A DNA stretch of 64,000 bases from Thermochromatium tepidum ATCC 43061 (GCF_009664085.1 NZ_CP039268.1:2275001-2339000), one strand, 5' to 3'; shown: positions 34,826 through 47,316, counted from the first letter of the stretch. Program-made: numbers and translations. Notes: generated from the sequence alone by a model not told the origin.

Positions 34826-36313
34826 CTATTTGTCCGCCTTGGCCTGACGCCGCCGATCGAGCCGCCGGACGAACTCGGCGATCAGGCGCGCATAGAGCGC
34901 ATCGCCCAGCACCCCATCCTCGACCCCGGCATCCAGACTGGGATTGTCGTTGACCTCGATCACGACCGGACCCGCGGGCGTCTCCTTGAGGTCAACACCA
35001 TAGAGCCCATCGCCGATCAGATCCGCCGCCTTGAGTGCGGTACGGATGACGGCCGGCGGAACATCCGCGATGGCGAGCGTCTCATAGCCCCCCTCGACGT
35101 GGCGCCCGTCGCTCTCGTGCTTGACGATCTGCCAATGATCACGGCTCATCAGATACTTGCAGGCATAGAAGGGCTGGCGTCCGAGGATGCCGATGCGCCA
35201 ATCAAAGGGGGTATAGAGAAATTCCTGGGCCAGGATCAGATCGGACTCCTTGAACAAGCGCGCCGCGATGCGGGTCAGGCTGGCCCGATCCTCGGCCTTG
35301 TGGACACCGCGCGAGAAGGAGCCCTCCGGGATCTTGAGCACCACCGGATAGCCGATCCGCTCCTCGGCCTCCAGCAGTTGTTCCTTGCGCAGCACCAGGG
35401 TCTTGGGCCGGGGGATGCGATGCGCGGCCAGGAGTTCGGCCAGATAGACCTTGTTGGTGCAGCGCAGGATGGAGTCTGGATCATCGATGACGACCAGCCC
35501 CTCACTGTCGGCCTTCTTGGCGAAGCGGAAGGTGTGGTGCCCGATCCGGGTGGTCTCGCGGATGAAGAGCGCGTCGTACTCGGCGAGCCGGCTGTAGTCC
35601 TTGCGCTGGATGAGCTCGACGTTCACGCCCTGACTCTTGCCAGCCTTGACGAAGCGCGCCAGCGCCTTGGGGTCCGAAGGCGGCAGCTCCTCGGCCGGGT
35701 CGTAGAGGATCGCCAGGTCATAGCGATAGGACAGGCGCGCGCGCGGTTGGCGCCAGCGCTTGGACAGATAGCCCTCCAATGCCGCAAACAGCGGACCCTC
35801 GGTCTCATTGGTGATGCTCGTGATCGACAACGCCTTGATCGCGCCGATGCGCCAGGTGCCGTGGAGCCGGAACTCGACCCTGAGGATGGGACAACGAAAG
35901 GTCTCGAAGATCAGCCGCGCCAGGGGCTGCAATTCCTTCACATCACACTGACCAAAGCAGATCGTCAGCTCATAGGCGGTCGGGGTGAGCGCACTGGCCT
36001 TGCGCCGCCCAAGCAGACGCTGTGCCAGGGTGTTGAGCTCCTCGGTCGCCAGGTCGTAGAGCTCGCGGCTGGAGAGCTCCTGGATGGTGCGCACCGTCGG
36101 GATGACCTTGTGACCGCGCGCCTCGGCCAGCAAGGAGCAGTAATAGCCGAGCGAGAGATAGCGATAACTGCGGCAGAGGTTGATGACGCGCAGATCACGC
36201 TTGGCCGCCAGCTCGCCGCCGGCCAGATAGTCGCGCGCCGTGACCACGGGCAGACGCGGAAAGCCAGGCCTCCAATCGCCCGGCTGTTCCACCAACAGGA
36301 GATGTTCGGCCAT
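34826..36313 (-). CDS. RimK-like ATP-grasp ligase
   Basis: A 495-residue RimK-type ligase, a family that adds amino acids such as glutamate to protein or peptide C-termini. The C-terminal ATP-grasp half has [39 protein letters not shown] and [20 protein letters not shown]. The N-terminal half is a RimK-associated domain ([20 protein letters not shown]). The length is about 190 residues more than E. coli RimK. It is followed 13 bases downstream... on the coding strand it is preceded by the GNAT-C39 gene, 15 bases away, and the two form an operon. The substrate is unknown; a small ribosomal or secreted peptide is a guess. Confidence 0.87.
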   Translation of the reverse strand: MAEHLLLVEQPGDWRPGFPRLPVVTARDYLAGGELAAKRDLRVINLCRSYRYLSLGYYCSLLAEARGHKVIPTVRTIQELSSRELYDLATEELNTLAQRLLGRRKASALTPTAYELTICFGQCDVKELQPLARLIFETFRCPILRVEFRLHGTWRIGAIKALSITSITNETEGPLFAALEGYLSKRWRQPRARLSYRYDLAILYDPAEELPPSDPKALARFVKAGKSQGVNVELIQRKDYSRLAEYDALFIRETTRIGHHTFRFAKKADSEGLVVIDDPDSILRCTNKVYLAELLAAHRIPRPKTLVLRKEQLLEAEERIGYPVVLKIPEGSFSRGVHKAEDRASLTRIAARLFKESDLILAQEFLYTPFDWRIGILGRQPFYACKYLMSRDHWQIVKHESDGRHVEGGYETLAIADVPPAVIRTALKAADLIGDGLYGVDLKETPAGPVVIEVNDNPSLDAGVEDGVLGDALYARLIAEFVRRLDRRRQAKADK

Positions 36314-36328
36314 GTGGATCGCATTCGT

Positions 36329-37450
36329 TCAGGGGCTGGAGACGAGCACGACGGCCTGCAAGCCGACCCGGCCATAGCGGGCCATGCGGGTGAATTCGTC
36401 GCGCCGGATCGGCATGTCGATAGAGTCGATGGCGGTCTCGCCGTTGTCGTAATCGACATAGGGGTCATGGACATAGACGAAGTGCTCGTCGAACCCTGTG
36501 ATCACGACCCAGTGCGGGAACTTCTCGCCATAGATGCGGTAGGAGCTGATCAGCACCAGGGGCACGGCACCGGCATCCCAGCGCTGCTGGATGTCCTGGA
36601 TGCTCAGGGTCTGATAGTGAATCGGGATGCCGAGCTGCTCGGCCTCGGCGAGCATGTCCTCATGGACCAGACGCATGACCTCTTTCTTCTCGGGGCTGCG
36701 GACTGAATCGACCAGCGGCACGCCGGTGTCGTTGACATGGACCTCGACGGCGAAGTTCCGGCGCTGGGCGGCCAGCGCCAGCCCGATTGGGCCACAGCCA
36801 CCATGCCCCGAGGTCATGAAGATGGTGGTGGATTCGCGCCAGATACGCAGCTCCAGGGTACGGCTCAGTTCCAGACTCGGGCGCAGTGCCTGCATGGCCA
36901 TCATCAGCGACGAGGGGCCACAGGTAAAGTCCAGGGTCTGCTCGTAGAAGGGGACACGCTTGAGCTCGGGTTTGAGACCGGGCGCCATCGCCTTCTCGTA
37001 GCGCAGCGCCTCCGTGTGGTCTTCGTAATAATCCGAGAGCACCCCGAAGCGCCGATAGCCGGCGCGCTCGAACAGCTGTTGCGAGGCCAGGTTGTCGCGC
37101 CGGATCTCTAGACGCATATAGGCACGCTCCTGCGCCCAGGCCGCCTGCTCGGCAGCGGCGACCAGGGCGCGACCGATCCCGCGCCTGCGCGCGTGTTCGG
37201 CGATGGCGATCGAATAGAGCCGGGCGACCGAGGTGGCGCGGCTAAAGAGCACCAGCACATAACCTAGCAGCTCGCCATCGGCCTCGGCCACCAGGGTACT
37301 CGCATGTCCGCGCGTGAGCAGATAGCGGAACTGGCGCCGGTTGATGCGATCGCCTGCGAAACAGTCCTGTTCCAGACGCAGCAGGGCGCTCAGATCGCTG
37401 AGGAGGGCCGGGCGGATGACGAATGGCGGGGTGTCGGAGGGCGTTGACAC
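36329..37450 (-). CDS. GNAT acetyltransferase fused to peptidase C39-like domain
   Basis: A 373-residue fusion. Residues 10-155 are a RimI-like N-acetyltransferase with the acetyl-CoA loop RRRGIGRALV (88-97). Residues 165-373 are a C39-type papain-like peptidase, with nucleophile Cys177 in LDFTCGPSSLMMAMQ and the His/Asp region HWVVITGFDEHFVYVHDPY near 315-333. The start appears to be GTG 37450 without a strong ribosome site. C39 domains usually cut leader peptides after Gly-Gly. With the adjoining RimK-like ligase it suggests a peptide-modifying pathway; no precursor peptide was recognised nearby. Confidence 0.87.
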   Translation of the reverse strand: MSTPSDTPPFVIRPALLSDLSALLRLEQDCFAGDRINRRQFRYLLTRGHASTLVAEADGELLGYVLVLFSRATSVARLYSIAIAEHARRRGIGRALVAAAEQAAWAQERAYMRLEIRRDNLASQQLFERAGYRRFGVLSDYYEDHTEALRYEKAMAPGLKPELKRVPFYEQTLDFTCGPSSLMMAMQALRPSLELSRTLELRIWRESTTIFMTSGHGGCGPIGLALAAQRRNFAVEVHVNDTGVPLVDSVRSPEKKEVMRLVHEDMLAEAEQLGIPIHYQTLSIQDIQQRWDAGAVPLVLISSYRIYGEKFPHWVVITGFDEHFVYVHDPYVDYDNGETAIDSIDMPIRRDEFTRMARYGRVGLQAVVLVSSP

Positions 37451-37475
37451 AAAGGGCGCGCTTAGGTGATTTCCA

Positions 37476-37505
37476 TTGCAGCTTGCACGGGCAGCAATCT
37501 ACAGT
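37476..37505 (+). promoter_or_regulatory. Possible argE promoter
   Basis: TTGCAG (37476-37481) and TACAGT (37500-37505) with an 18-base spacer in the divergent region between the GNAT-C39 gene and argE. The match is moderate. Confidence 0.3.
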
Positions 37506-37571
37506 GTGGCCTAAAAAACGCAAGATCACCCCAACCATCGCCCTCGCTACCCGGAGCGCCCTCGGTAGACC

Positions 37572-38744
37572 ATGACCACCCAGCCCCCACCCCTCAAGAC
37601 CATGCTCGCAGGGTTGATCGAAACGCCATCGGTGAGCAGCGTCACACCCGCCCTCGACCAGAGCAATGAACCACTGGTCAGTCTGCTGGCCGGCTGGATG
37701 GAGAGCGCCGGATTCCGCGCCGAGATCCTGCCGGTCCCTGGACATCCGGGCAAGTTCAACCTGCTCGGCACACTCGGCTCCGGCCCCGGCGGTCTGGTGC
37801 TCTCGGGTCACACGGATACCGTCCCCTTCGACGCACCGCTCTGGACCCATGACCCGCTCAGGCTGACCGAGGCCGATGGGCGCTATTACGGGCTTGGCAC
37901 CTCGGACATGAAGTCCTTCTTCGCGCTGGCGCTGGAGGCGGCGCGTCCATTCCGCGCCTCGGATCTCAAATGCCCGCTGATGATCCTGGCCACTGCCGAC
38001 GAGGAATCGGCCATGCACGGCGCGCGCGCCCTCGCCGAGGCTGGACGCCCGCTCGGGCGCCATGCCCTCATCGGCGAGCCGACCAGCCTGCGCCCGGTGC
38101 GTCTGCACAAGGGGGTGATGGGCGAGGCGGTGCGGCTGATCGGACGCAGCGGCCATGCCAGTGATCCGAGTCTGGGCAACAACGCGCTCGATGGCATGCA
38201 TGCGGTGATGTCGGTCATCCTCGACTGGCGCACCGAGTTGCAGAAGACCCATCGGCATACCGCCTTTGCGGTCCCCTACCCCACCGTCAATCTGGGCCAC
38301 ATCCATGGCGGCGACAATCCAAACCGCATCTGCGGTGAATGCGAGCTGCATCTGGACCTGCGTCTCCTGCCTGGGATGGATCCGGTGGAACTGCGCACCG
38401 CCCTGGCAGAGCGGGTCGCCGAGGTCGCCCACCGGCGCAGACTCCAATGGTCGGTCGAACCGCTGTTTACACCCATCCCCCCAGCCGAGACCCCGGCGAC
38501 GGCGGCGATCGTGCGTGTCTGCGAGGCGCTGACCGGACAGGCGGCCGAGGCGGTCAACTTCGGCACCGAGATGCCGTTTTTGAACCGGCTTGGGATGGAG
38601 ACCCTGATCCTAGGGCCGGGCGATATCGCCCAGGCCCATCAGCCCGATGAATTCCTGGCACTGGACCGCATCCCGCCGATGCTCGAGCTGCTGCGCGCGC
38701 TCATTCGGCGTTTTTGTGTCGAGGCCGAGGCCATCACAGGCTGA
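37572..38744 (+). CDS. argE: Acetylornithine deacetylase ArgE
   Basis: ArgE hydrolyses N2-acetylornithine to ornithine and acetate in arginine synthesis. The 390-residue M20-family metallopeptidase has the first metal ligand in LVLSGHTDTVPFDA, the bridging Asp in GLGTSDMKSFFAL, the catalytic Glu pair in LATADEESAMHGAR, the dimerisation-domain motif IGRSGHASDPSLGNNA, and the late ligand His in AQAHQPDEFL. The ATG at 37572 begins MTTQPPPLKTMLAGLIETPS, in keeping with family N-termini. It stands alone, divergent from the GNAT-C39 gene and convergent with metR. Confidence 0.93.
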   Translation: MTTQPPPLKTMLAGLIETPSVSSVTPALDQSNEPLVSLLAGWMESAGFRAEILPVPGHPGKFNLLGTLGSGPGGLVLSGHTDTVPFDAPLWTHDPLRLTEADGRYYGLGTSDMKSFFALALEAARPFRASDLKCPLMILATADEESAMHGARALAEAGRPLGRHALIGEPTSLRPVRLHKGVMGEAVRLIGRSGHASDPSLGNNALDGMHAVMSVILDWRTELQKTHRHTAFAVPYPTVNLGHIHGGDNPNRICGECELHLDLRLLPGMDPVELRTALAERVAEVAHRRRLQWSVEPLFTPIPPAETPATAAIVRVCEALTGQAAEAVNFGTEMPFLNRLGMETLILGPGDIAQAHQPDEFLALDRIPPMLELLRALIRRFCVEAEAITG

Positions 38745-38778
38745 ATCCTTCAGGACACCGGGATCGACCCGCCGCCGA

Positions 38779-39696
38779 CTACCCACTGACGCTCGATCCC
38801 AGCCCGCCGCCCTGATCACGGGCGAGCGCCACGAAGGCGCGCAGATACTCGATGTCGGACTCGCGCTCACGGATGCCGACGAAGATCTGTTTGGCGATCC
38901 CCTGGGCTCCGAGCCGTATCGCGGCCAGATCGAGCGTTCCGGCCTGTTCGTCCACCAGCCAGCGGGGCAGGGCCGCGACACCACGACCGCTGGCGACCAT
39001 CAGCAGCAGGATCTCGGTCGTCTCGATCGGTTTGTGACGCCTGGGCCGGATGCCGGCCGGCAACAGGAAGCGGGTATAGATGTCGAGCCGGTCGAGGGCG
39101 ACCGGATAGGTGATCAGTGTCTCCTCGGCCAGGTGTTCCGGTTCGATGTAGGGCAGACCACGCAGCGGATGCCCTGGTCCGACCACCAGCACCTGCTCAT
39201 AGTCGAACACCGGCTCGAACTTTAGGCCGTGGGTATAGAGCGGATCGGGCGTCACCAGCAGATCGATCTCGTGCGCGAAGAGTGCGCCGATCCCGCCGAA
39301 CTGAAACTCCTGCCGGACATCCACATCCACGTCCGGCCAGGCGGCCAGATAGGGTGAGACCACCCTCAACAGCCATTGATGGCAGGGATGGCACTCGATA
39401 CCGATGCGCAGGGTGCCGCGCTCACCCTGGGCGAACTGCCGCAGGCGCTCTTCGGCCTGGGTGAATTGCGGCAGCAGACGCCTGGCCACCGCCAGCAGAT
39501 AGGCACCGGCCTGCGTCGGACGCAGACGGCGCCCCTCCCGGATCCAGATCGCTACCCCGAGCTGATCCTCCAGCTTGCGGATCGCATGGCTCAAGGCCGA
39601 TTGGGTGAGGTGCAATTGCTCGGCGGCGGCGGTCAGCGAACCGTGCTGATCGACGGCACGGACGATCGCCAGATGGGTGCGTTCCAGTTGGGCCAT
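38779..39696 (-). CDS. metR: LysR-type regulator MetR
   Basis: MetR activates methionine genes such as metE with homocysteine as co-effector. The 305-residue protein has an N-terminal winged helix (GSLTAAAEQLHLTQSALSHA) and a LysR effector domain. It carries GIECHPCHQWLLRVV, the hallmark segment of MetR, and VASGRGVAALPRWL. The ATG at 39696 is divergent from metE, the classical arrangement. The 111-base spacer would hold its binding sites. Confidence 0.92.
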   Translation of the reverse strand: MAQLERTHLAIVRAVDQHGSLTAAAEQLHLTQSALSHAIRKLEDQLGVAIWIREGRRLRPTQAGAYLLAVARRLLPQFTQAEERLRQFAQGERGTLRIGIECHPCHQWLLRVVSPYLAAWPDVDVDVRQEFQFGGIGALFAHEIDLLVTPDPLYTHGLKFEPVFDYEQVLVVGPGHPLRGLPYIEPEHLAEETLITYPVALDRLDIYTRFLLPAGIRPRRHKPIETTEILLLMVASGRGVAALPRWLVDEQAGTLDLAAIRLGAQGIAKQIFVGIRERESDIEYLRAFVALARDQGGGLGSSVSG

Positions 39697-39807
39697 CGCA
39701 GGGGTCTTATATGAATGCTATACATGATCGGATGAAATCATACCATTTCCATTCATGATTCACGCTGACGAGAATGGCGCCATCCTTCATCCGTCAGAGC
39801 AATCGAC
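39697..39807. promoter_or_regulatory. metR-metE divergent control region
   Basis: The spacer holds an imperfect inverted repeat around ATGAAATCATACCATTTCCAT (39731-39751 approximately, centre near 39741) and further TGAA/TTCA half-sites, the kind of element MetR binds. Exact sites and promoters could not be assigned by eye. Confidence 0.4.
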
Positions 39808-42102
39808 ATGGTCATCACACACAACCTCGGCTTTCCGCGCATCGGGGCCAAGCGCGAACTGAAATTTGCCCTGGAATCCTACTGGAAGGGTGAGTCCTCA
39901 CGCGACGCACTCAGGGCGGTCGGCGCCGAGCTGCGCGCGCGCCATTGGCAAGACCAAGCGGGTCTGGATCTGATCCCGGTGGGCGATTTTGCCTTCTATG
40001 ATCAGGTGCTCGACATGAGCTTCACACTGGGCCATCTCCCCGAGCGCGTGCGCGGCGTCAAAGATGATGTCCTCGACACCTATTTCCGCGTGGCGCGCGG
40101 GCGCTCGGCGCCGGCGGCCGACGCACAGGCCGGTTGTACCAGCGGCGTCGCCGCCGGCGAGATGACCAAGTGGTTCGATACCAACTATCACTACATCGTG
40201 CCGGAGTTCACGGCGGCCACCGATTTCGCGCTCGATGCCTCGCGTCTGCTCGAACAACTGGCCGAGGCCAGGAGCCAGGGTCTCAATGCCAAACCGGTCA
40301 TCATCGGTCCCGTCACCTATCTGGCCCTGGGCAAGAGCAAGGACGGCTCTGACCGGCTCGCACTGCTCGATCGTCTGCTGCCGGTCTATTCTGAGTTGCT
40401 GAATCAGTTGGCCGCGCAGGGTGTCCAATGGGTGCAGATCGACGAGCCGATCCTGGTCACCGAGCTGGACGAACGCTGGCGTCACGCCTTCGAGATCGCC
40501 TATCACGCCTTCAAGACCGCCCCGGTCAAGCTGCTGCTTACGACCTATTTCGGCGACCTCCAAGATCAAGGCTATCTGGCGGCCCATCTGCCGGTGGCTG
40601 GACTGCACCTCGACATGGTCAGGGGGCGAAACGACCTGGCACCGCTGCTGAATCTGCTGCCCTCGACCAAGATCCTATCGCTCGGCGTGATCGACGGACG
40701 CAATGTATGGAAGACGGATCTGAACGCCGTGCTCGACTGGCTGGAGCCGGTCCGGGACCAGCTCGGCGAGCGGCTGTGGATCGCGCCCTCCTGTTCGCTG
40801 CTGCATGTGCCTGTGGATCTGGACAGCGAGCAGAGGCTCGACCCTGAGGTCCGGCCCTGGCTGGCCTTCGCCCGGCAGAAGCTCGATGAGCTGCAGGTGT
40901 TGGCCAGGGCGCTGAATCAGGGTCGTGAGAGCGTCCGGGCCGAGCTGGACGCCAATCGCGCGGCCATCGATTCACGACGCCAATCAGCGCGCGTCAACGA
41001 CCCCGCGATCAAGGCGGCGCTCAGCCGGATCGATGCGCAGATGGGCCAACGTCAGAGTCCCTACGCCGAGCGCGCCCTCAAGCAGGCCGAGCGGCTCAGG
41101 CTGCCCAGGTTCCCGACCACCACCATCGGCTCCTTCCCCCAGACGCCTGAGATCCGTCGAGCCCGCCAGCAATTTAGGTCTGGGGCGATCGATGAGGCAG
41201 GCTATGTCGGGTTCATGCGTGGCGAGATCGCCCGCTGCGTGCGCGAGCAGGAGAGGCTGGGGCTGGATGTCCTGGTGCACGGTGAGGCCGAGCGCAACGA
41301 CATGGTCGAGTACTTCGGCGAACAGCTCACGGGCTTCACCTTCACCGAGTTTGGCTGGGTGCAGTCCTATGGTTCGCGCTGCGTCAAGCCGCCGATCCTG
41401 TTCGGTGACGTCCATCGTCCCAAGCCCATGACGGTAGACTGGATCACCTACGCCCAGTCGCTGACCGAGAGGCCCATGAAGGGCATGCTGACCGGCCCGG
41501 TGACGATGCTCAACTGGTCCTTTGTGCGCGACGACCAGCCGCGTTCGGTGTCCTGCCGGCAATTGGCGCTGGCGATCCGCGAAGAGGTGTTGGATCTGGA
41601 GCGCGCCGGGGTGCGCGTGATCCAGATCGACGAACCGGCGCTGCGCGAGGGCCTGCCGCTTCGGCGCTCGCAGTGGAAAGGGTATCTCGACTGGGCGATC
41701 GAATGCTTCCGGATCGCCGCCAATGGGGTGTCGGACGAGACCCAGATCCACACCCATATGTGCTATTCGGAGTTCAACGACATCATGGCGTCGATCGCCG
41801 ACCTGGATGCCGATGTCATCACCATCGAGACCTCACGCTCGGATATGGAACTACTCGCGGCCTTTGAGCACTTCCAGTATCCGAATGCGATCGGTCCAGG
41901 CGTCTATGACGTCCACTCGCCTAATATACCGAGCGAGGCGCAGATGGTCGAACTCATCCGCAAGGCCGCTGAACGCATCCCACCCGAGCGGCTGTGGGTG
42001 AATCCGGACTGCGGACTCAAGACCCGGCAGTGGAACGAGGTCATTCCGGCACTCACCAACATGGTTGCGGCGGCCAAGACGCTGCGCGCCGGACTGGGCT
42101 GA
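39808..42102 (+). CDS. metE: Cobalamin-independent methionine synthase MetE
   Basis: MetE transfers the methyl group of methyltetrahydropteroyl-triglutamate to homocysteine. The 764-residue protein has the usual two-barrel length. It starts [20 protein letters not shown], has the substrate-binding block [17 protein letters not shown] near 437, and zinc ligands in HTHMCYSEF (His and Cys) and the late Cys in NPDCGLKTR. No frameshift is visible. It is controlled by the divergent metR. A bidirectional hairpin at 42155-42178 separates it from the convergent hisC. Confidence 0.96.
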   Translation: MVITHNLGFPRIGAKRELKFALESYWKGESSRDALRAVGAELRARHWQDQAGLDLIPVGDFAFYDQVLDMSFTLGHLPERVRGVKDDVLDTYFRVARGRSAPAADAQAGCTSGVAAGEMTKWFDTNYHYIVPEFTAATDFALDASRLLEQLAEARSQGLNAKPVIIGPVTYLALGKSKDGSDRLALLDRLLPVYSELLNQLAAQGVQWVQIDEPILVTELDERWRHAFEIAYHAFKTAPVKLLLTTYFGDLQDQGYLAAHLPVAGLHLDMVRGRNDLAPLLNLLPSTKILSLGVIDGRNVWKTDLNAVLDWLEPVRDQLGERLWIAPSCSLLHVPVDLDSEQRLDPEVRPWLAFARQKLDELQVLARALNQGRESVRAELDANRAAIDSRRQSARVNDPAIKAALSRIDAQMGQRQSPYAERALKQAERLRLPRFPTTTIGSFPQTPEIRRARQQFRSGAIDEAGYVGFMRGEIARCVREQERLGLDVLVHGEAERNDMVEYFGEQLTGFTFTEFGWVQSYGSRCVKPPILFGDVHRPKPMTVDWITYAQSLTERPMKGMLTGPVTMLNWSFVRDDQPRSVSCRQLALAIREEVLDLERAGVRVIQIDEPALREGLPLRRSQWKGYLDWAIECFRIAANGVSDETQIHTHMCYSEFNDIMASIADLDADVITIETSRSDMELLAAFEHFQYPNAIGPGVYDVHSPNIPSEAQMVELIRKAAERIPPERLWVNPDCGLKTRQWNEVIPALTNMVAAAKTLRAGLG

Positions 42103-42152
42103 TCGCCTGAGGGGGGCTTTAAGCGACCCCATCGAACCTTGCTGCTCTCACA

Positions 42153-43286
42153 CTAAAGTGCGCCAAAGTGCGCACTTTTGTTTCCTGCCCCGAGCCCAGG
42201 CCCGTCTCTGGCAGGCGTGCCCCCCAAGGCCCGTACCAGAGCGGCATTCTCATCGGGCGTGCCGACCGTAAAACGCAGGCAGTCGGCCAACAGCGGATGC
42301 GTGCCATCGAGATTCTTGACCAGGATCCCGGCCTGCTTGAGTCCGGCGAAGATCGCCCCGGCGCGCCCCGCAGGGACCCGGGTGAGGATGAAATTGGCCT
42401 CACTCGGATAGGGATGCAGCCCGGGGATCGAGTCGAGCGCCTCCAGAAGCCGGCTGCGTTCGGCACGGATGGCACGCGCCTGGGCATCGAACACCGCCTT
42501 GTGTCTGAGGGCAAAGGCCGCCGAGACCTGGGTGAGCACATTGATGTTATAAGGCAGGCGGACCTTGTCGATCTCGGCCAGCCACGCGGGCGGCCCGACC
42601 AGATAGCCAAGCCGCAGCCCGGCCAACCCCATCTTGGAGAGGGTACGCATGACCACGAGGTTGTTCCAGTCGCCGACCAGACCCAGGAAACTGGCGTCGG
42701 TGAAGGGTGCATAGGCCTCATCGACGACCACCAGACCGGATGCTGACTCGATGATCCGTACCATGTCGTCGGCGTCGAACCTGTTGCCGGTCGGGTTGTT
42801 GGGATAGGCCAGATAGATGAGCGCAGGGCGCTCGCGTTCGATGGCTGCGAGCACTGCCTGCAGGTCGAGCGAAAAGTCCTCGGACTGGAGCGGCACCCCG
42901 ACATAGTCCATCCCGGCGAAGAGCCCGATCATCCGATACATGACGAAGCCCGGGTCGACCGAGAGGACCTTGGCACCCGGCTGAGCGAGCGTGAGCGCGA
43001 GCATCTGGATCAGCTCATCGGAGCCGTTGCCGAGCAAGACCCCCATCTCGTCCGGGATCGCCATCGCCTCGCGCAAGGCTGCTTGGAGCACGAGTCCCTT
43101 TGGATCGGGATAGCGGTTGAGTTCCAGCCCGCGCAACGTCTCCAGCCACTCGGACTGGAGCGCCTCCGGCCAGGTGTAAGGGTTCTCCATGGCATCCAGC
43201 TTGATCAGCCCGGCCGACTCGGGGACCTGATAGGCCCTGAGCGCGCGGATCTCGGGGCGAACCAGGGACTCGATGCGTGCATTCAT
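42153..43286 (-). CDS. hisC: Histidinol-phosphate aminotransferase HisC
   Basis: HisC transfers an amino group from glutamate to imidazole-acetol phosphate in histidine synthesis, using PLP. The 377-residue fold-type I protein has the Asp/Tyr block [10 protein letters not shown], the PLP Lys in [17 protein letters not shown], and NPTGN. The ATG overlaps the hisD stop (ATGA). The extreme C-terminus, [12 protein letters not shown], is encoded partly within the terminator hairpin and is probably non-essential. It belongs to the gene order murA-hisG-hisD-hisC, common in Gammaproteobacteria. Confidence 0.95.
   Translation of the reverse strand: MNARIESLVRPEIRALRAYQVPESAGLIKLDAMENPYTWPEALQSEWLETLRGLELNRYPDPKGLVLQAALREAMAIPDEMGVLLGNGSDELIQMLALTLAQPGAKVLSVDPGFVMYRMIGLFAGMDYVGVPLQSEDFSLDLQAVLAAIERERPALIYLAYPNNPTGNRFDADDMVRIIESASGLVVVDEAYAPFTDASFLGLVGDWNNLVVMRTLSKMGLAGLRLGYLVGPPAWLAEIDKVRLPYNINVLTQVSAAFALRHKAVFDAQARAIRAERSRLLEALDSIPGLHPYPSEANFILTRVPAGRAGAIFAGLKQAGILVKNLDGTHPLLADCLRFTVGTPDENAALVRALGGTPARDGPGLGAGNKSAHFGAL
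42155..42178. terminator. Hairpin between convergent metE and hisC
   Basis: Nine-base arms AAAGTGCGC and GCGCACTTT with a 6-base loop; TTGTTT follows on the plus strand. It likely ends metE transcripts. Its left arm begins inside the hisC stop codon, so it also covers the last hisC codons. Confidence 0.6.
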
Positions 43287-44590
43287 GCCCCGAAGCCTCC
43301 GCGATACTCGGCCGAGCGCGCGTGCGCCGTGAGCCCCTCGCCCCGGGCCAATAGGGCGGTAGTCTGCGCCAGTCGCGCGGCGCCCGCAAACGAGGCCATG
43401 ATCAGGCTGGAGCGCTTCTGGAAGTCATAGACCCCGAGCGGCGAAGAGAAGCGTGCCGTGCGCGCGGTCGGCAAGACGTGATTGGGTCCGGCGCAATAGT
43501 CACCCAGCGCCTCGGCGGTATAGCGCCCCATGAAGATGGCACCGGCGTGCCGGATGCGTCCGACGATCGACTCAGGATCGGCGACCGAGAGCTCCAGGTG
43601 CTCAGGCGCGATCTGGTTGGCGACCGCGATGGCCTCGTCCAGGTCGCGCACCAGGATCAGCGCCCCACGTGCGCGCAAGGCCGCCTCGATGATGGGCGCA
43701 CGCTCCAGGGTCGGCAGCAGCGTGTCGATGCTCGTCGCCACCCGATCAAGGAACCCGGCGTCCCAGCTCACGAGGATCGACTGCGCATCCTCGTCGTGCT
43801 CGGCCTGGGAGAACAGATCCATGGCAATCCAGTCCGGCGGCGTGTCCCCGTCGCAGATCACCAGGATCTCGGACGGTCCGGCGACCATATCGATCCCGAC
43901 CTGACCGAAGACGGCACGCTTGGCGGCAGCGACATAGATGTTGCCTGGTCCCACGATCTTGTCGACGGCAGGGACGGTCTCGGTGCCATAGGCAAGCGCG
44001 GCCACCGCCTGGGCCCCACCGATGGCAAAGGCGCAATCGACACCCGCGACATGCGCCGCCGCCAGCACCAGCTCGTTCAATTCGCCATCCGGTGTGGGCA
44101 CCACCATGATGAGCTCAGAGACGCCCGCGACCTTGGCCGGGATGGCGTTCATCAGCACCGAAGACGGATAGGCCGCCTTGCCGCCAGGGACATAGAGTCC
44201 GACGCGATCCAGCGGCGTGACCTGCTGACCGAGCAGGGTGCCATCCGGGTCGCGGTAACTCCAACTCTCGAGGCGCTGATGCTCGGCATAGGCGCGGACG
44301 CGCTCGGCGGCGGCTTCGAGCGCGGCGCGCTGCTCGGCAGGGATGGCGCTCCAGGCCTGCTTAAGACGCACGCGCGGCAGTTCCAGGTCGGACGGTGTCG
44401 CCGGCGTCCAGCGATCGAGGCGCACGGTATAGTCTATGAGTGCGGCATCACCCCGCGCGCGCACCGCGCGGATGATCTCGGCGACGACCTGCTGGACCCG
44501 CTCATCGGCGACCGACTCCCAGGCCAGCAGTCCAGCGAGACGGGTGGCGAAATCTGCGTCCGAAGTGGAGAGACGTTGGATGTCAGTCAC
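43283..44590 (-). CDS. hisD: Histidinol dehydrogenase HisD
   Basis: HisD oxidises L-histidinol to histidine in two NAD-dependent steps with zinc. The 435-residue protein has [20 protein letters not shown], the NAD block [23 protein letters not shown], the zinc/catalytic region [12 protein letters not shown], and the proton-relay Glu-His in IAPEHLEL. The start is GTG 44590, with AGGAG 9 bases upstream, giving the expected N-terminus. It is separated from hisG by 117 bases that contain no gene. Confidence 0.95.
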   Translation of the reverse strand: MTDIQRLSTSDADFATRLAGLLAWESVADERVQQVVAEIIRAVRARGDAALIDYTVRLDRWTPATPSDLELPRVRLKQAWSAIPAEQRAALEAAAERVRAYAEHQRLESWSYRDPDGTLLGQQVTPLDRVGLYVPGGKAAYPSSVLMNAIPAKVAGVSELIMVVPTPDGELNELVLAAAHVAGVDCAFAIGGAQAVAALAYGTETVPAVDKIVGPGNIYVAAAKRAVFGQVGIDMVAGPSEILVICDGDTPPDWIAMDLFSQAEHDEDAQSILVSWDAGFLDRVATSIDTLLPTLERAPIIEAALRARGALILVRDLDEAIAVANQIAPEHLELSVADPESIVGRIRHAGAIFMGRYTAEALGDYCAGPNHVLPTARTARFSSPLGVYDFQKRSSLIMASFAGAARLAQTTALLARGEGLTAHARSAEYRGGFGA

Positions 44591-44707
44591 GGCGGTATGC
44601 TCCTAAACTCGGTCAAGAACGCTTGGGACACGAATGATGCGGTTTGCCAGCTCACCGCATCCAACGATAGATCAATGGATTGCGCAGAAATCGCTTGGTC
44701 ATCTGGA

Positions 44708-46650
<1,943 letters not shown>

Positions 46651-46685
46651 TTAAAGACTATGAGGCAGCGCCCGGTTTCCGGACA

Positions 46686-47060
46686 CTAGCGTTCAGTGTC
46701 CGGATTGACCAGTGGCTGAAGGCCGGCGGCTGGTGGCTTGAAACTGGCAACCGGCAGCACGGCATCCAGGTTCGAGACAGCCGCGAGTCGTTGCAGCGAC
46801 TCGGGTAGATGGACATAGCTCAGACTCAGGCCGCCGGCGTGGGCCACCTCCAGCCACTCCAGCAGCAACGCGAGCCCGGCACTATTGGCGCGTTCGACCC
46901 CGGATAGATCAACCACCACTGACGTCCGACCCTCTGCGACTGCAGCGCGCAACCATGCCCTCCCCTCGCTGGCGAGCCGAGCCACGGCGGCGAAGTCGAG
47001 CACGCCGGATATTAAGAGGGTGCCTGCCTCCAGAGGGGTCAGTGTTGCCGACGGATTCAT
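46686..47060 (-). CDS. mlaB: STAS-domain protein MlaB
   Basis: MlaB is the cytoplasmic STAS subunit that binds the MlaF ATPase and stabilises the MlaFEDB phospholipid transporter. The 124-residue protein has the STAS signature in VVVDLSGVERANSAGLALLL, with the usual Ser. The ATG at 47060 has a strong GGAGG ribosome site. The C-terminal tail (PAAGLQPLVNPDTER) is encoded by degenerate GGCTGGTGGCT-like repeats. It is cut off from mlaC by the IS200/IS605-type relic, so coupling with the rest of the operon is disturbed. Confidence 0.88.
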   Translation of the reverse strand: MNPSATLTPLEAGTLLISGVLDFAAVARLASEGRAWLRAAVAEGRTSVVVDLSGVERANSAGLALLLEWLEVAHAGGLSLSYVHLPESLQRLAAVSNLDAVLPVASFKPPAAGLQPLVNPDTER

Positions 47061-47078
47061 AGACCCTCCGCAAGGAAA

Positions 47079-47312
47079 CCCGCGACTTGAGTCGCGGGAG
47101 GAATGGCGGGCGCGCGAAGTGCGCCATGTGGTGTATAATGCACCGCAAGTGTGGTCTCCGGGCGCACGCCGACTGCAACGCCAGTCGAAACCTGGCCCGG
47201 ATTGGCAGTGGAGCCCCGCTGCCAAGGGCGGCTGTAAACACGCCCAATGTTGGGGATGCGGTCAACCATGTTTGCTGCGTCTTACAATAAAGCCTTCGAC
47301 TTCAGTCGAGGG
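47079..47312. mobile_element. IS200/IS605-type relic between mlaB and mlaC
   Basis: The left end is a tight hairpin, CCCGCGACT-TG-AGTCGCGGG (47079-47098), and the right end is CCTTCGACT-TC-AGTCGAGGG (47293-47312), the subterminal palindromes typical of the IS200/IS605 family. Between them a GTGTATAATGCACC block and short Cys/Gly-containing coding-like fragments remain, but no tnpA or tnpB survives. At about 234 bases it is a palindrome-associated mini-element. Its right end is 5 bases from the mlaC stop. Confidence 0.65.
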
Positions 47313-47316
47313 TTGT

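Noticed and set aside
34565-36706. 713-codon plus-strand frame
   Set aside because: Antisense to the RimK-like and GNAT-C39 genes, both with clear motifs; no ribosome site or family resemblance.
36329-37450. Bacteriocin-processing locus
   Set aside because: No ABC transporter fused to the C39 domain, no precursor peptide and no immunity gene were seen.
39697-39807. Riboswitch upstream of metE
   Set aside because: The divergent 111-base spacer is too short for a cobalamin or SAM riboswitch and the adjacent metR explains control.
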